Part shown: positions 16,772 to 26,212 of the stretch, in pieces
How the letters are laid out: each line of letters starts with the position of its first letter
Position numbering within the stretch: position 1 is the stretch's first letter
Notes under the pieces: generated by a model
The model's database searches: none
The model's input: the letters and a program-made list of their open reading frames with translations, nothing else
Told to the model about the DNA's origin: nothing
Translations under genes and position numbers: made by a program
NCBI RefSeq assembly: GCF_030812295.1
Contig: NZ_JAUSSK010000001.1
Location: 992,001 to 1,056,000 of the forward strand
DNA from: Luteibacter jiangsuensis
Lineage (GTDB): Bacteria > Pseudomonadota > Gammaproteobacteria > Xanthomonadales > Rhodanobacteraceae
DNA length: 64,000 nucleotides
Direction of reading: 5' to 3'

Positions 16772-18311
16772 TGGCGCCCCGCTCCCGTTCTCTTGTCATG
16801 TGCTGCATAAGGACCTCGGCGGTCGCCTCGGATCGAGGGATATCCGCCGTGATACGTCCCTCGGCGAGGGTGTAGATACGATCGCAGACGCCCAGGAGCT
16901 CCGGGAGTTCCGACGAAATCATGATGATGCCTTTGCCCTCGTCGGCGAGCCGGTTGATGATGGCGTAGATCTCGTACTTGGCGCCCACGTCGATGCCGCG
17001 GGTCGGCTCATCGAGGATCAGCACATCCGGGTCGGCGTACATCCACTTGGACAACACGACCTTTTGCTGGTTTCCACCCGACAGTTTCCCGGTGATCGAA
17101 GACACGCCGGGCGCCTTGATCTTGAGGGACTTGAGATACTCGCCCGCCACGGTGGCTTCTTTATGCCCGTCGACGAAACCGAACAGCCCCGCGAGCTTGC
17201 CCAGGGCCGAACCCGATGTGTTGCGGGTGATGTCGTCGATGAGGTTCAACCCATAGCGTTTGCGATCTTCGGTGGCGTACGCCACGCCGTTCCTGATCGC
17301 CTTCGGCACGGTGCTCATGTCGACCTCGACCCCGCGCTTCAACACCCTGCCGCTGATCTTCACGCCATAGCTCTTCCCGAACACGCTCATCGCGAGTTCG
17401 GTTCGCCCAGCACCCATCAACCCGGCAATGCCGACGATTTCACCAGCCCGTACGTGGATGCTGGCATTGGTGACGATCTGCCGGGTGACGTCGACCGGAT
17501 GAAACACATTCCAGTTCTCGACGCGCAAGAGTTCTTCGCCGATGCTCGGCGTGTGCTCCGGGTATCGGCTTTCGAGTTCGCGCCCGACCATGCCCTTGAT
17601 GATCCGCTCTTCGGAGACGTGGTCCGCCTGCATGTCGAGCGTCTCGATCGTCCGGCCGTCGCGGATGATCGTCACTTCGTTGGCGATCGCCTCGATCTCG
17701 TTGAGCTTGTGGCTGATGATGATCGAGGTGATGCCCTGCGCCTGGAGCTGCTTGATCAACCCGAGCAGGTGCGCTGAATCGGCGTCGTTCAGGGCCGCCG
17801 TGGGCTCATCGAGAATGAGCAGCTTCACGCGCTTGGACAAGGCCTTCGCGATTTCCACCAACTGTTGCTGGCCGACGCCCAGGTCGGTGATCTTGGTGAC
17901 CGGGTTGTTTTTCAGCCCCACCCGCTCCAGCAGCTTGGCGGCTTCCAGGTTGGTCCGGTTCCAGTCGATCCATCCGCGTGTCTGCCGCTCATTGCCGAGG
18001 AAGATGTTCTCGGCGATGGAAAGATACGGACTGAGCGCAAGCTCCTGGTGGATGATCACGACACCGGCGGCCTCGGAGTCGTTGATGCTCCTGAAATCGA
18101 CCGGCTGGCCCTCGAAAACGATCTGCCCGTCGAACGTCCCAGCGGGATAGACCCCGCTGAGAACCTTCATGAGCGTCGACTTGCCGGCACCGTTCTCGCC
18201 ACAGATGGCGTGGACATGGCCGCGTTTGACCCCGAGCGAAACATCCTGCAACGCCTTGACACCGGGAAACGTCTTCGTGATGCCCCGCATCTCGAGAATA
18301 TGATCGGTCAC
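16755..18311 (-). CDS. Sugar ABC transporter ATPase, duplicated domains (XylG/GguA/MmsA type)
   Basis: This 518-residue protein carries two ABC domains. The first has Walker [13 protein letters not shown] (residues 38-49), the signature-like [16 protein letters not shown] and Walker [12 protein letters not shown]. The second has the degenerate Walker [13 protein letters not shown], signature [15 protein letters not shown] and Walker [13 protein letters not shown]. This is the pattern of monosaccharide importers (MglA/XylG). It is the middle gene of the binding-protein, ATPase, permease operon, 17 bp after the binding-protein stop. Confidence 0.94.
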   Translation of the reverse strand: MTDHILEMRGITKTFPGVKALQDVSLGVKRGHVHAICGENGAGKSTLMKVLSGVYPAGTFDGQIVFEGQPVDFRSINDSEAAGVVIIHQELALSPYLSIAENIFLGNERQTRGWIDWNRTNLEAAKLLERVGLKNNPVTKITDLGVGQQQLVEIAKALSKRVKLLILDEPTAALNDADSAHLLGLIKQLQAQGITSIIISHKLNEIEAIANEVTIIRDGRTIETLDMQADHVSEERIIKGMVGRELESRYPEHTPSIGEELLRVENWNVFHPVDVTRQIVTNASIHVRAGEIVGIAGLMGAGRTELAMSVFGKSYGVKISGRVLKRGVEVDMSTVPKAIRNGVAYATEDRKRYGLNLIDDITRNTSGSALGKLAGLFGFVDGHKEATVAGEYLKSLKIKAPGVSSITGKLSGGNQQKVVLSKWMYADPDVLILDEPTRGIDVGAKYEIYAIINRLADEGKGIIMISSELPELLGVCDRIYTLAEGRITADIPRSEATAEVLMQHMTRERERGASDNLQ

Positions 18312-18328
18312 GTGCCCTCCAGCGCGGC

Positions 18329-19456
18329 TTACTGCAGCTGCGCCGGGGTGTAATAGCCACTATCGACGAGCACTTCCTTGTAGTTCGCCTTGGTGACCAC
18401 GGTCGGCTGGAACAGGTACGTCGGAACGACCACGACCTTGTTGTTGTAGGTCTTGTCGTCGTTCGTTTCCGGCTTCTTGCCGGTCAGCAGGTCGTTGGTC
18501 ATCACGGCCGCCTGGTCGGCGAGCTTGCGCGTGTCCTTGTAGATCGTGGAGTACTGCTGGCCCGCGATGATCGACTTGACCGACGCCGCCTCCGCATCCT
18601 GCCCGGTGATGATGGGCAGCGGCTTGGCGGCGCCGCCATAGCCTGCGCCCTGCAGGGCGGAGACGATGCCGATCGACATGCCATCGTACGGCGAGAGCAC
18701 GCCATCGACGTTGGCACCGTCCGAGTAGGACTTGGCGACCAGATTCTGCATGCGGGCCTTCGCCGTCGCCGGGTCCCACTGCAGGGTGGCCACCTGGGTG
18801 AACCCTGTCTGGCCGCTCTTGATGACGATGGAGCCGTCGTCGATGTAGGGCTTGAGCGTATCCATCGCCCCGTTGAAGAAGAACGTGGCGTTGTTGTCAT
18901 CCGGGCTGCCCGCGAACAACTCGACGTTCAACGGCCCCTTCTTGTCGGTCTTCTTGCCGTTCGCATCGAGGAAGCCCAGGCCGGTGAGCAGGCTGTTGGC
19001 CTGGTCGACGCCCACCTTATAGTTGTCGAACGACACGTAATAATCGACGTTCTTGCTTCCGGTAAGCAGGCGATCGTAGGAGATCACCTTGATGCCGGCC
19101 TTGGCCGCCGCATCGAGCTGGTCGCTGAGCGAACCGCCGTCGATCGAAGCGATGACCAGCACCTTGGCACCCTTGGTGATCATGTTGCTGACCTGGAGCA
19201 CCTGCTGCGGGATCTTGTTGTCGGCGTACTCGAGATCGACCTTGTACCCGAGTTTCTCCAGATCCTCCTTGACGGCGTTGCCGTCCTTGATCCAGCGCTC
19301 GGATACCTTGGTGGGCATGGCGACACCGACCAGGGCGCCCTTGTTGTCCGATGAGGAAGCGGCGGTGTCGCCGTTGCCGCGCCCGCCGGAACAGGCCGCG
19401 AGCGAGAAGGCGAAGCCGACGGCTGCGAGGCCGATATACAGGTTGCGTGCGTTCAC
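18329..19456 (-). CDS. Periplasmic sugar-binding protein (ChvE/XylF type)
   Basis: This 375-residue protein has a lipoprotein-type signal (FSLAACSGG, Cys near residue 22) and a type I periplasmic binding fold: [18 protein letters not shown], then [34 protein letters not shown], and [16 protein letters not shown] near the second lobe. This is the pattern of ChvE/MmsE, which binds aldoses including arabinose, galactose, glucose and xylose. It is first in the importer operon, divergent from the dehydratase at 19650, with the shared operator motif between them. Confidence 0.92.
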   Translation of the reverse strand: MNARNLYIGLAAVGFAFSLAACSGGRGNGDTAASSSDNKGALVGVAMPTKVSERWIKDGNAVKEDLEKLGYKVDLEYADNKIPQQVLQVSNMITKGAKVLVIASIDGGSLSDQLDAAAKAGIKVISYDRLLTGSKNVDYYVSFDNYKVGVDQANSLLTGLGFLDANGKKTDKKGPLNVELFAGSPDDNNATFFFNGAMDTLKPYIDDGSIVIKSGQTGFTQVATLQWDPATAKARMQNLVAKSYSDGANVDGVLSPYDGMSIGIVSALQGAGYGGAAKPLPIITGQDAEAASVKSIIAGQQYSTIYKDTRKLADQAAVMTNDLLTGKKPETNDDKTYNNKVVVVPTYLFQPTVVTKANYKEVLVDSGYYTPAQLQ

Positions 19457-19530
19457 TTGGAATACCTTTCGGTTGAGTGCTGGAAGTTGCCCGTCTTTCC
19501 GAAAACGTCTTTACCGCCGCGTCTCTCATC

Positions 19531-19558
19531 GACTATCTTGTCTGAGTAATAGACTATC
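19531..19558. promoter_or_regulatory. Probable GntR/FadR-type operator, copy 2
   Basis: TTGTCTGAGTAAT (19538-19550) is identical to the motif at 14704-14716. It is flanked by two direct GACTATC repeats (19531-19537 and 19552-19558) spaced 21 bp apart. It lies between the sugar-binding protein gene and the dehydratase gene, so one regulator could control the whole pathway. Confidence 0.65.
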
Positions 19559-19649
19559 GGCGCACAGATCGCGCGTCAACGACCGCCGCTCGACTGTACC
19601 CCTGCTGCTGAGCCGCTCCCTGCCTGCCTTCAGAGAACTCCCGCTCGCC

Positions 19650-21443
19650 ATGACACAGACCACCTTCCCGCTTCGTTCGCGCGCCTGGTTCGACAATCTC
19701 GAAAACATCGACATGACCGCGTTGTACCTGGAGCGGTATCTCAACTTCGGCCTGTCGCTGGAAGAGCTACGCTCGGGCAAACCGATCATCGGCATCGCGC
19801 AGACGGGCAGCGATCTCTCGCCGTGCAACCGCCATCACGTCGTGCTTGCCGAACGCGTGCGCGAGGGCATTCGTGAAGCGGGTGGCATCGCGCTGGAGTT
19901 CCCGGTGCATCCGATCCAGGAAACGGGAAAGCGCCCTACCGCGGGCCTCGACCGCAACCTGGCGTACCTGTCCCTGGTCGAAGTGCTGCATGGTTATCCG
20001 ATCGACGGCGTGGTGTTGACGATCGGTTGCGACAAGACCACGCCAGCCTGCCTGATGGCGGCCGCTACGGTGAACATCCCGGCCATCGCGCTTTCGGTAG
20101 GCCCCATGCTCAATGGCTGGCACAAGGGCGAGCGCACGGGCTCGGGAACGATCGTCTGGAAAGCGCGCGAGCTGTTGGCCACCGGCGCCATCGACGAAGA
20201 AGGCTTCATCAAGCTGGTTGCCTCATCCGCGCCATCGACGGGCTATTGCAACACGATGGGAACGGCGACGACGATGAACAGCCTGGCCGAAGCCCTCGGC
20301 ATGCAGCTGCCGGGCGCCGCCGCGATTCCCGCGCCCTACCGCGATCGGCAGGAAGTCGCTTATTTCACCGGCAAGCGCATCGTCGGGATGGTCGCGGAAG
20401 ACCTCAAACCCTCCGACATCCTCACCCGCGAAGCGTTCCTCAATGCCATCGTGGTCAACTCGGCCATCGGCGGATCGACCAACGCCCCCATCCACCTGGC
20501 AGCCATCGCCCGTCACATGGGCGTGGAGCTGACGATCGACGACTGGCAGACGCACGGCCACAAGGTACCTTTGATGGTCAACCTGCAGCCGGCGGGGGAA
20601 TACCTCGGCGAGGACTTCTATCACGCCGGCGGCGTACCGGCGGTGGTCGGTGAGCTGCTGAGGCAGGGCTTGATCCACGAGGGCGCGATGACGGCAAACG
20701 GCAAGTCGATCGGTGAGAATTGCCGGGGTGCGACCATCGAGGACGAACGCGTCATCCGTCGGTTCGCCAATCCGCTGAAGGAAGATGCGGGATTCATCGT
20801 GTTGCGCGGCAACCTGTTCGACAGCGCCATCATGAAAACCAGCGTCATCAGTCCCGAGTTTCGCGAGCGCTATCTCAGCAGCCCCGACGATCCCGACGCG
20901 TTCGAAGGGCCAGCCGTCGTCTTCGACGGTCCGGAGGACTATCACCACCGCATCGACGACCCCTCGCTCGGCATCACCACCGACACGTTGCTCTTCATGC
21001 GCGGCGCGGGGCCGGTGGGCTACCCGGGTTCGGCGGAAGTGGTAAATATGCGGCCGCCGGCTTATCTCATCCGCGAAGGCGTGCACGCGCTGCCTTGCAT
21101 CGGCGATGGACGCCAATCGGGCACCTCGGGCTCGCCCTCCATTCTCAACGCGAGCCCCGAGGCCGCGGTGATGGGTGGACTGGCGCTGATCCGAACCGGC
21201 GATCGTGTCCGCATCGACCTTGGCAGGGGTACCGCCAACGTGCTGATCAGCGACGAGGAATTGGCCGAGCGCCGCCGCGCGCTGGCCGAGGCGGGAGGCT
21301 ACCGCTACCCGGCATCGCAAACGCCGTGGCAGGAGATCCAGCGCAGCATCGTCGGACAGATGGAAACGGGTGCCATTCTCGAAGGTGCCGAGAAGTACCA
21401 GCAGATCGCGCAGACGAAGGGGCTTCCGCGCGATAGCCATTGA
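19650..21443 (+). CDS. IlvD/Edd-family sugar-acid dehydratase (L-arabonate/D-xylonate type)
   Basis: The protein has 597 residues from the ATG at 19650; the frame is open far upstream through the divergent binding-protein gene, but similarity begins here. IlvD/Edd features include [27 protein letters not shown], the Fe-S cysteines in [15 protein letters not shown] and [16 protein letters not shown], and [16 protein letters not shown]. These enzymes dehydrate aldonates to 2-keto-3-deoxy acids with an Fe-S cluster and Mg. The length and motifs match pentonate dehydratases rather than IlvD itself. It supplies the step between the lactone/aldonate and the FAH-type enzyme. Confidence 0.88.
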   Translation: MTQTTFPLRSRAWFDNLENIDMTALYLERYLNFGLSLEELRSGKPIIGIAQTGSDLSPCNRHHVVLAERVREGIREAGGIALEFPVHPIQETGKRPTAGLDRNLAYLSLVEVLHGYPIDGVVLTIGCDKTTPACLMAAATVNIPAIALSVGPMLNGWHKGERTGSGTIVWKARELLATGAIDEEGFIKLVASSAPSTGYCNTMGTATTMNSLAEALGMQLPGAAAIPAPYRDRQEVAYFTGKRIVGMVAEDLKPSDILTREAFLNAIVVNSAIGGSTNAPIHLAAIARHMGVELTIDDWQTHGHKVPLMVNLQPAGEYLGEDFYHAGGVPAVVGELLRQGLIHEGAMTANGKSIGENCRGATIEDERVIRRFANPLKEDAGFIVLRGNLFDSAIMKTSVISPEFRERYLSSPDDPDAFEGPAVVFDGPEDYHHRIDDPSLGITTDTLLFMRGAGPVGYPGSAEVVNMRPPAYLIREGVHALPCIGDGRQSGTSGSPSILNASPEAAVMGGLALIRTGDRVRIDLGRGTANVLISDEELAERRRALAEAGGYRYPASQTPWQEIQRSIVGQMETGAILEGAEKYQQIAQTKGLPRDSH

Positions 21444-21503
21444 AGGGCATCAAGGTATCGACCGCCGCGTCAGCCACGACACCCACCACGGCTATGCGAC
21501 GAC

Positions 21504-21917
21504 CTAGCCAGCTGTGGAAGGTTCCATGGACGCTCGATGAATACCGTCGTCAAGGACAATGTTCGTTCCGATCCGCCACAGCACCCCGCTGGGATCGGTA
21601 AGCGTGAAATCACGGATAGCCCATGGCTGGTCTTCCGGAACGCTACAGCGCACGCCGTAACGCCGAACCAGCTGCTGCGCCTGGATATGGTTCCACCAGG
21701 CGTCCACGTCGGCCACCAGCAAATGCATCATGAAGTTCGAAGCGTGGTCGGAGACATGGAACTTCTGCAGAAGAAAACTGCAATTTCCTGCCCGCATGTA
21801 GGCAAGCGAACCATCGGTGAAAGCCACTTCGAACCCGAGTTCGACGTAGAAACGTGTCGATAGTTCGAAATCCTTCGCGGGAACGAAGGCCTTTATCTCG
21901 ACGGTCTCCAATGTCAT
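21504..21917 (-). CDS. VOC-superfamily (glyoxalase/bleomycin-resistance-like) protein
   Basis: This 137-residue protein has the two beta-alpha-beta-beta-beta repeats of the VOC fold: IKAFVPAKDFELSTRFYVELGFEVAFTDGSLAYMRAGNCSFLLQ, then MMHLLVADVDAWWNHI with the closing DFTLTDPSGVLWRIG. Such proteins include metal-dependent dioxygenases, isomerases and drug-binding proteins; the role cannot be assigned. It lies 49 bp after the alcohol dehydrogenase gene in the same direction and may end that operon. Confidence 0.8.
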   Translation of the reverse strand: MTLETVEIKAFVPAKDFELSTRFYVELGFEVAFTDGSLAYMRAGNCSFLLQKFHVSDHASNFMMHLLVADVDAWWNHIQAQQLVRRYGVRCSVPEDQPWAIRDFTLTDPSGVLWRIGTNIVLDDGIHRASMEPSTAG

Positions 21918-21966
21918 GGGATGTCCTTCTGCAATAACGCCACGTCTACGATCTCACCGGGTGGAA

Positions 21967-22995
21967 CTAGGCATTCATGTCCATGACCACGCGCCCCTCG
22001 ATCTGGCCGGCCCGCATCCGGTCGAAGATACCATTAATGTTCTCAAGGCGATCGGTGCTGACGGTTGCCTTGACCTTCCCTGCCCCCGCGAACGCCAAGG
22101 ACTCCTGCAGGTCAAGACGGGTGCCGACGATGGAACCGCGCACCGTGATCCCTTCCAGGACCATGTCGAAGATCGACAGTTCGAACTTCCCGGGCGGAAG
22201 CCCATTGAGCGCTACCGTGCCACCCCGGCGCACCATGCCCAATGCCTGCGAGAAAGCCTTGGGCGATACCGCCGTCACCAGCGCGCCGTGTGCGCCTCCG
22301 ATTTCCTTTTTCAGGTACGCCACGGGGTCCATCTTCAAAGCGTTGACCGTCACGGTGGCACCGAGTTGGGAGGCAAGCGAAAGCTTGGCATCGTCGATGT
22401 CCACGGCCGCCACGTTCAGGCCCATCGCGCGCGCATACTGCACCGCCATGTGGCCAAGCCCACCCACCCCGGAGATGACCACCCAATCGCCAGGGTGGGT
22501 GTCGGTCATCTTCAAGCCCTTGTAGACCGTGACACCCGCGCAAAGCACCGGCGCCACCTCGATGAATCCAAGGTTGGCCGGCAAGTGGCCCACAAAGCGG
22601 GCATCAGCCAGTGCGTACTCGGCGAAACCACCGTTGACCGAATAGCCCGCGTTCTGCTGCGACTCGCACAGGGTCTCCCAACCACCCAGGCAGTGTTCGC
22701 AATAGCCGCACGCCGAATAGAGCCAGGGAATGCCTACCCGATCCCCTTCCTTGACATGGGTTACCCCGGCACCGACCGCGACGACGTGCCCAACGCCTTC
22801 GTGACCGGGAATGAAGGGCGGCTTCGGCTTGACGGGCCAGTCGCCTTCCGCCGCATGAAGGTCCGTGTGGCATACACCACAGGCCTCGATCTTCACCAGC
22901 AGGTCGCCCGGGCCCGGCCGTGGAATCGGAACCTCCTGGATCTCCAGGGGTTTGCCGAAGGCAGTCACCACCGCCGCTTTCATCGTCTTGTTCAT
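21967..22995 (-). CDS. adhP: Zinc-dependent alcohol dehydrogenase (AdhP type)
   Basis: This 342-residue medium-chain dehydrogenase has catalytic zinc ligands in GVCHTDLH and GHEGVGHV. The structural-zinc cysteines are in [20 protein letters not shown], and the NAD-binding [20 protein letters not shown] follows. The sequence is close to AdhP/AdhA-type ethanol- and propanol-active enzymes. It follows the aldehyde dehydrogenase gene by 43 bp, so the pair could interconvert an alcohol, aldehyde and acid. Confidence 0.92.
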   Translation of the reverse strand: MNKTMKAAVVTAFGKPLEIQEVPIPRPGPGDLLVKIEACGVCHTDLHAAEGDWPVKPKPPFIPGHEGVGHVVAVGAGVTHVKEGDRVGIPWLYSACGYCEHCLGGWETLCESQQNAGYSVNGGFAEYALADARFVGHLPANLGFIEVAPVLCAGVTVYKGLKMTDTHPGDWVVISGVGGLGHMAVQYARAMGLNVAAVDIDDAKLSLASQLGATVTVNALKMDPVAYLKKEIGGAHGALVTAVSPKAFSQALGMVRRGGTVALNGLPPGKFELSIFDMVLEGITVRGSIVGTRLDLQESLAFAGAGKVKATVSTDRLENINGIFDRMRAGQIEGRVVMDMNA

Positions 22996-23038
22996 GGGTT
23001 CGAGTCCTCAGGGAATGTAGTAGTCGGATGTCGCTGTA

Positions 23039-24430
23039 TCAGAACGGAGCGTCGATGCTGACGATGTCGATCAATTTGTGATTCACGAATTCCTTGATCC
23101 CGAGACCGAGCAACTCGCGGCCATAGCCGGAATGCCGGATGCCGCCAAAGGGAAGGTCCGCCTTGACCATCGTGGGATGGTTCACGAACACCATCCCCGT
23201 GGAGATCTGACGAGCCACGCGGGCGCCATGCGCCGGATCCGCCGAGAACACCGACCCACCCAGGCCGAAGGGCGAATCGTTCGCGATGGCGATCGCCTCG
23301 TTATCGTCCTTGGCCCGGAACAGCATGGACACCGGCCCGAAGAACTCCCAGTTCCGTGCCGGATTGTCCGGCGCGATGTCGGTAAGGATGGTCGGTTGAA
23401 CGAAGGCTCCCGTCGTCGGTACCGGTGGCCCGACTTCGGTGGCGGTCGCGCCATGGGCCACCGCTTCCTTGATCCGCGCCTTGATGTCGTCCGCAGCCTG
23501 CTGCGAGGAAAGCGGAGCCAAGGTCGTCTCCGGCAACGTGGGGTTGCCCGCTTTCAGCGCCCCAACCCCTTTCTTGTATCGCTCCAGGAAGGATTCGTAG
23601 AGTCCATCCACGACGATCATCCGCTTGGACGAGACACACACCTGGCCACCGTTCCAATGCCGGCCGAAGACGGCCCAATTCACGGTCTTGTCGAGGTCCG
23701 CGTCGGCCAACACCACGAATGCATCGGCGCCGCCCAGTTCCATCGTCGACTTCTTGAGCGCCTTGCCCGCTTGAGCGGCGACACTGGAGCCGGCCGCCTC
23801 CGAACCGGTGAGTGCAACGCCGCAAACCCGCGGATCGCCGAGGATCAATTCGATCTGGCTACGTGTCGCGAACACATTCTGGAATGCGCCAGAAGGCAGG
23901 CCTGCTTCCTTCATCAGCTTCTCGAACGCTTGCGCGCACTGGGGTACGTTGGATGCGTGTTTCAGCAGTATCGTGTTACCCGCCGAGAGCTGGGGGGCGA
24001 TGATGCGGGCGACCTGGTAGTAGGGAAAGTTCCACGGCTCGATAGCCAGGAGCACACCCAGAGGTTCGTGGGTAAGCACGGCCTGGCCTTCCGTGAGGTT
24101 GGCCACCGGCAGGCTCTCGGGTGCCAGAAGACGCTTCGCATGCACCGCGTAGTATTCGAAAATGTTCGCCGAAAGCTCGACCTCCGCGCGAGCCTCGCCG
24201 ATCAGCTTGCCCATCTCCAATGTCAGCAGCGATGCGTATGCGTCGATGTCCTTGCGCAGCAGGTTCGCCGCGTTCTGCATGATGCTCGCGCGTTCGGCGA
24301 AGGATGTATCGCGCCACGATTCGAACGCCGCTTGCGCCTTTCCGATCGCACGCGTGACCTCCTCATCGGTCGCGTCCTTGAAACGGGTTACGGTTTCCCC
24401 CGTGAAGGGATTGACGGTCGCATAGGTCAT
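23039..24430 (-). CDS. NAD(P)-dependent succinate-semialdehyde-type aldehyde dehydrogenase
   Basis: This 463-residue aldehyde dehydrogenase of the GabD/YneI class shows the segment IEPWNFPYYQVARIIAPQLSAGNTILLKHASNVP, then ELGGADAFVVL with the catalytic Glu, and GGQVCVSSKRMIV with the nucleophilic Cys. It is of usual length and complete. The substrate could be succinate semialdehyde or another short aldehyde. It lies 56 bp downstream of pntB and upstream of adhP in the same direction, hinting at an operon concerned with aldehydes and nicotinamide redox balance. Confidence 0.9.
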   Translation of the reverse strand: MTYATVNPFTGETVTRFKDATDEEVTRAIGKAQAAFESWRDTSFAERASIMQNAANLLRKDIDAYASLLTLEMGKLIGEARAEVELSANIFEYYAVHAKRLLAPESLPVANLTEGQAVLTHEPLGVLLAIEPWNFPYYQVARIIAPQLSAGNTILLKHASNVPQCAQAFEKLMKEAGLPSGAFQNVFATRSQIELILGDPRVCGVALTGSEAAGSSVAAQAGKALKKSTMELGGADAFVVLADADLDKTVNWAVFGRHWNGGQVCVSSKRMIVVDGLYESFLERYKKGVGALKAGNPTLPETTLAPLSSQQAADDIKARIKEAVAHGATATEVGPPVPTTGAFVQPTILTDIAPDNPARNWEFFGPVSMLFRAKDDNEAIAIANDSPFGLGGSVFSADPAHGARVARQISTGMVFVNHPTMVKADLPFGGIRHSGYGRELLGLGIKEFVNHKLIDIVSIDAPF

Positions 24431-24486
24431 GCCATGTCTCCTGCAAATGATGGGATGGGAGTGAGGATGGAATCGGGGCGCCGGAT

Positions 24487-25899
24487 CTAGGCAGCCTGTT
24501 CCTTGATCGCCTGGACCATGGCGTTGAGCACCGCGAGGGCGTCTCCGTAAACCATGGCGCAGTTGTCCTGGTAGAAAAGAAGGTTCTCGACGCCCGCGTA
24601 GCCTTTTCCCTGCCCTCGCTTCACCACGTAGACCTGGCGGGCCTGGTCCGCATTGAGAATGGGCATCCCATAGATCGGCGACGCCTTGTCGGTTCGCGCC
24701 GCGGGATTGACCACGTCGTTGGCGCCAATGACGATGGCCACATCGGTCGACTTGAAGCTGTCGTTGATGTCTTCCATATCGTCGATCAGGTCGTAGGGAA
24801 CACCGGCCTCGGCGAGCAGCACATTCATGTGGCCAGGCATCCGTCCCGCCACCGGATGGATGGCGAATCGCACCGCTACCCCGGCCGTCTGAAGCAGTTT
24901 GACCAACTCGTAGAGCTTGGCCTGAGCCTGCGCCACGGCCAATCCGTAGCCGGGCACAACGATCACGGTGGTGGCGTAACGCATGGTCAAGGCGGCGTCC
25001 CGTGCGTCGACGCTCTTCATATGACCGGCCACGCCCGCGGTCGAGCCGGCCACGGGATCGCCAAATCGACTGAACAGCACGTTGGCCAGCGACCGGTTCA
25101 TCGCCTTCGCCATCAACAGGGTAAGGAGCGTGCCGGCGGAGCCGACCATCATGCCCGCCACCATCAGGGCGGGATTGGACAGGGCGTAGCCTTCCAGGGC
25201 GACGGCGAGGCCTGTGAACGCGTTATAGAGCGAGATGACCACCGGCATGTCCGCGCCGCCGATGGGCACCGTCATGAGCACGCCAAGCAGAAGCGCGACG
25301 GCGAAGAAGATCGCCAGGGAAAGCTGCGATGGATCGGCCAATGCCCACGCTGCGGCGCCTAGCGCGAGCAGCAATACGCTCCCGTTGACGGCGCTTTGTC
25401 CACGAAACCGGAAGGTTCGTTCCAACCGGCCATCCAGCTTTGCCCACGCCACGATGGAACCCGAGAGCGAGATCGAGCCAATGAGCGCCCCCAGCGCCGT
25501 GACGACCAGGAGCAACACCCCCACGCTGGCTTCGCCACCATCCCGGGCCATCAGTTCGACCGCGGCGACCGCCGCCGCCGCGCCACCGCCCATGCCGTTA
25601 TAAAGGGCCACCATCTGTGGCATCGCCGTTACCGCGACCCGCCTTCCCCGCCACCAGGCCCACCCGCCACCCAATGCCAGCGCGGTAAGCGCCAGTGCGA
25701 CATTGGTCAGTGTATGGGGGCGGGCTTCAACGGGAATGGCGCTCAAGTAACCGAAGCTGGCGACCACCGCCGCGACCATGCCGATTCCGGTAAGCCAGAT
25801 GCCATGGACCGCCGTGGCCGGCGATGCCATGCGCTTCATGCCCAGGATAAACAACAGGGCGGCCGCGAAGCCGCTCACGTCGACAAGAATAGAAATCAT
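24487..25899 (-). CDS. pntB: NAD(P) transhydrogenase subunit beta
   Basis: The protein has 470 residues from the ATG at 25899 (MISILVDVSG). The N-terminal half is multi-pass membrane sequence with GGADMPVVISLYNAFTGLA. The C-terminal half is the NADP(H)-binding domain III, with VPGYGLAVAQAQAKLYEL, IHPVAGRMPGHMNVLLAEA and VIGANDVVNPAAR. With the two PntA parts it forms the proton-pumping transhydrogenase that makes NADPH at the inner membrane. It begins 1 bp before the stop of the preceding gene. Confidence 0.96.
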   Translation of the reverse strand: MISILVDVSGFAAALLFILGMKRMASPATAVHGIWLTGIGMVAAVVASFGYLSAIPVEARPHTLTNVALALTALALGGGWAWWRGRRVAVTAMPQMVALYNGMGGGAAAAVAAVELMARDGGEASVGVLLLVVTALGALIGSISLSGSIVAWAKLDGRLERTFRFRGQSAVNGSVLLLALGAAAWALADPSQLSLAIFFAVALLLGVLMTVPIGGADMPVVISLYNAFTGLAVALEGYALSNPALMVAGMMVGSAGTLLTLLMAKAMNRSLANVLFSRFGDPVAGSTAGVAGHMKSVDARDAALTMRYATTVIVVPGYGLAVAQAQAKLYELVKLLQTAGVAVRFAIHPVAGRMPGHMNVLLAEAGVPYDLIDDMEDINDSFKSTDVAIVIGANDVVNPAARTDKASPIYGMPILNADQARQVYVVKRGQGKGYAGVENLLFYQDNCAMVYGDALAVLNAMVQAIKEQAA

Positions 25900-25900
25900 C

Positions 25901-26212
25901 CTACGGTTCCTTCCGGCCGGCGCTCGGCTTGAACATGGCGAGCATTCGCTCGGTGACGACATAGCCACCCGCGGCGTTCGCGGCACCCAGCGCGACACCA
26001 AGGAAACCCACCACTTGCATGGCGAGCGTCGTGGCATGGAAGAGCGCGTGAAGCGCACCCACCACGACGATCCCGTGAATGAAGTTGGAACCCGACATCA
26101 GCGGCGTATGCAGAATCGAGGGAACGCGACTGATGACTTCATACCCGGTGAACGCGGCCAGCATGAACAGATACACGGCCACCAACCATCCCATGTCCAA
26201 TGCGTCGTTCAT
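25901..26212 (-). CDS. NAD(P) transhydrogenase alpha subunit, C-terminal membrane part (PntAB/PntA2)
   Basis: This 103-residue membrane protein corresponds to the C-terminal transmembrane part of E. coli PntA. It contains VISRVPSILHTPLMSGSNFIHGIVVVGAL, a highly conserved stretch of the proton channel domain. The alpha subunit is split into two genes here, as in Rhodospirillum and many other bacteria. It overlaps the upstream pntAA-like gene by 4 bp. Confidence 0.95.
   Translation of the reverse strand: MNDALDMGWLVAVYLFMLAAFTGYEVISRVPSILHTPLMSGSNFIHGIVVVGALHALFHATTLAMQVVGFLGVALGAANAAGGYVVTERMLAMFKPSAGRKEP

Noticed and set aside
19089-19649. N-terminal extension of the dehydratase frame
   Set aside because: It runs antisense through the sugar-binding protein gene and across the operator; family similarity begins at 19650.
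20223-21440. 405-codon minus-strand frame opposite the dehydratase
   Set aside because: It has no recognisable motif, while the plus strand has the full IlvD/Edd enzyme.
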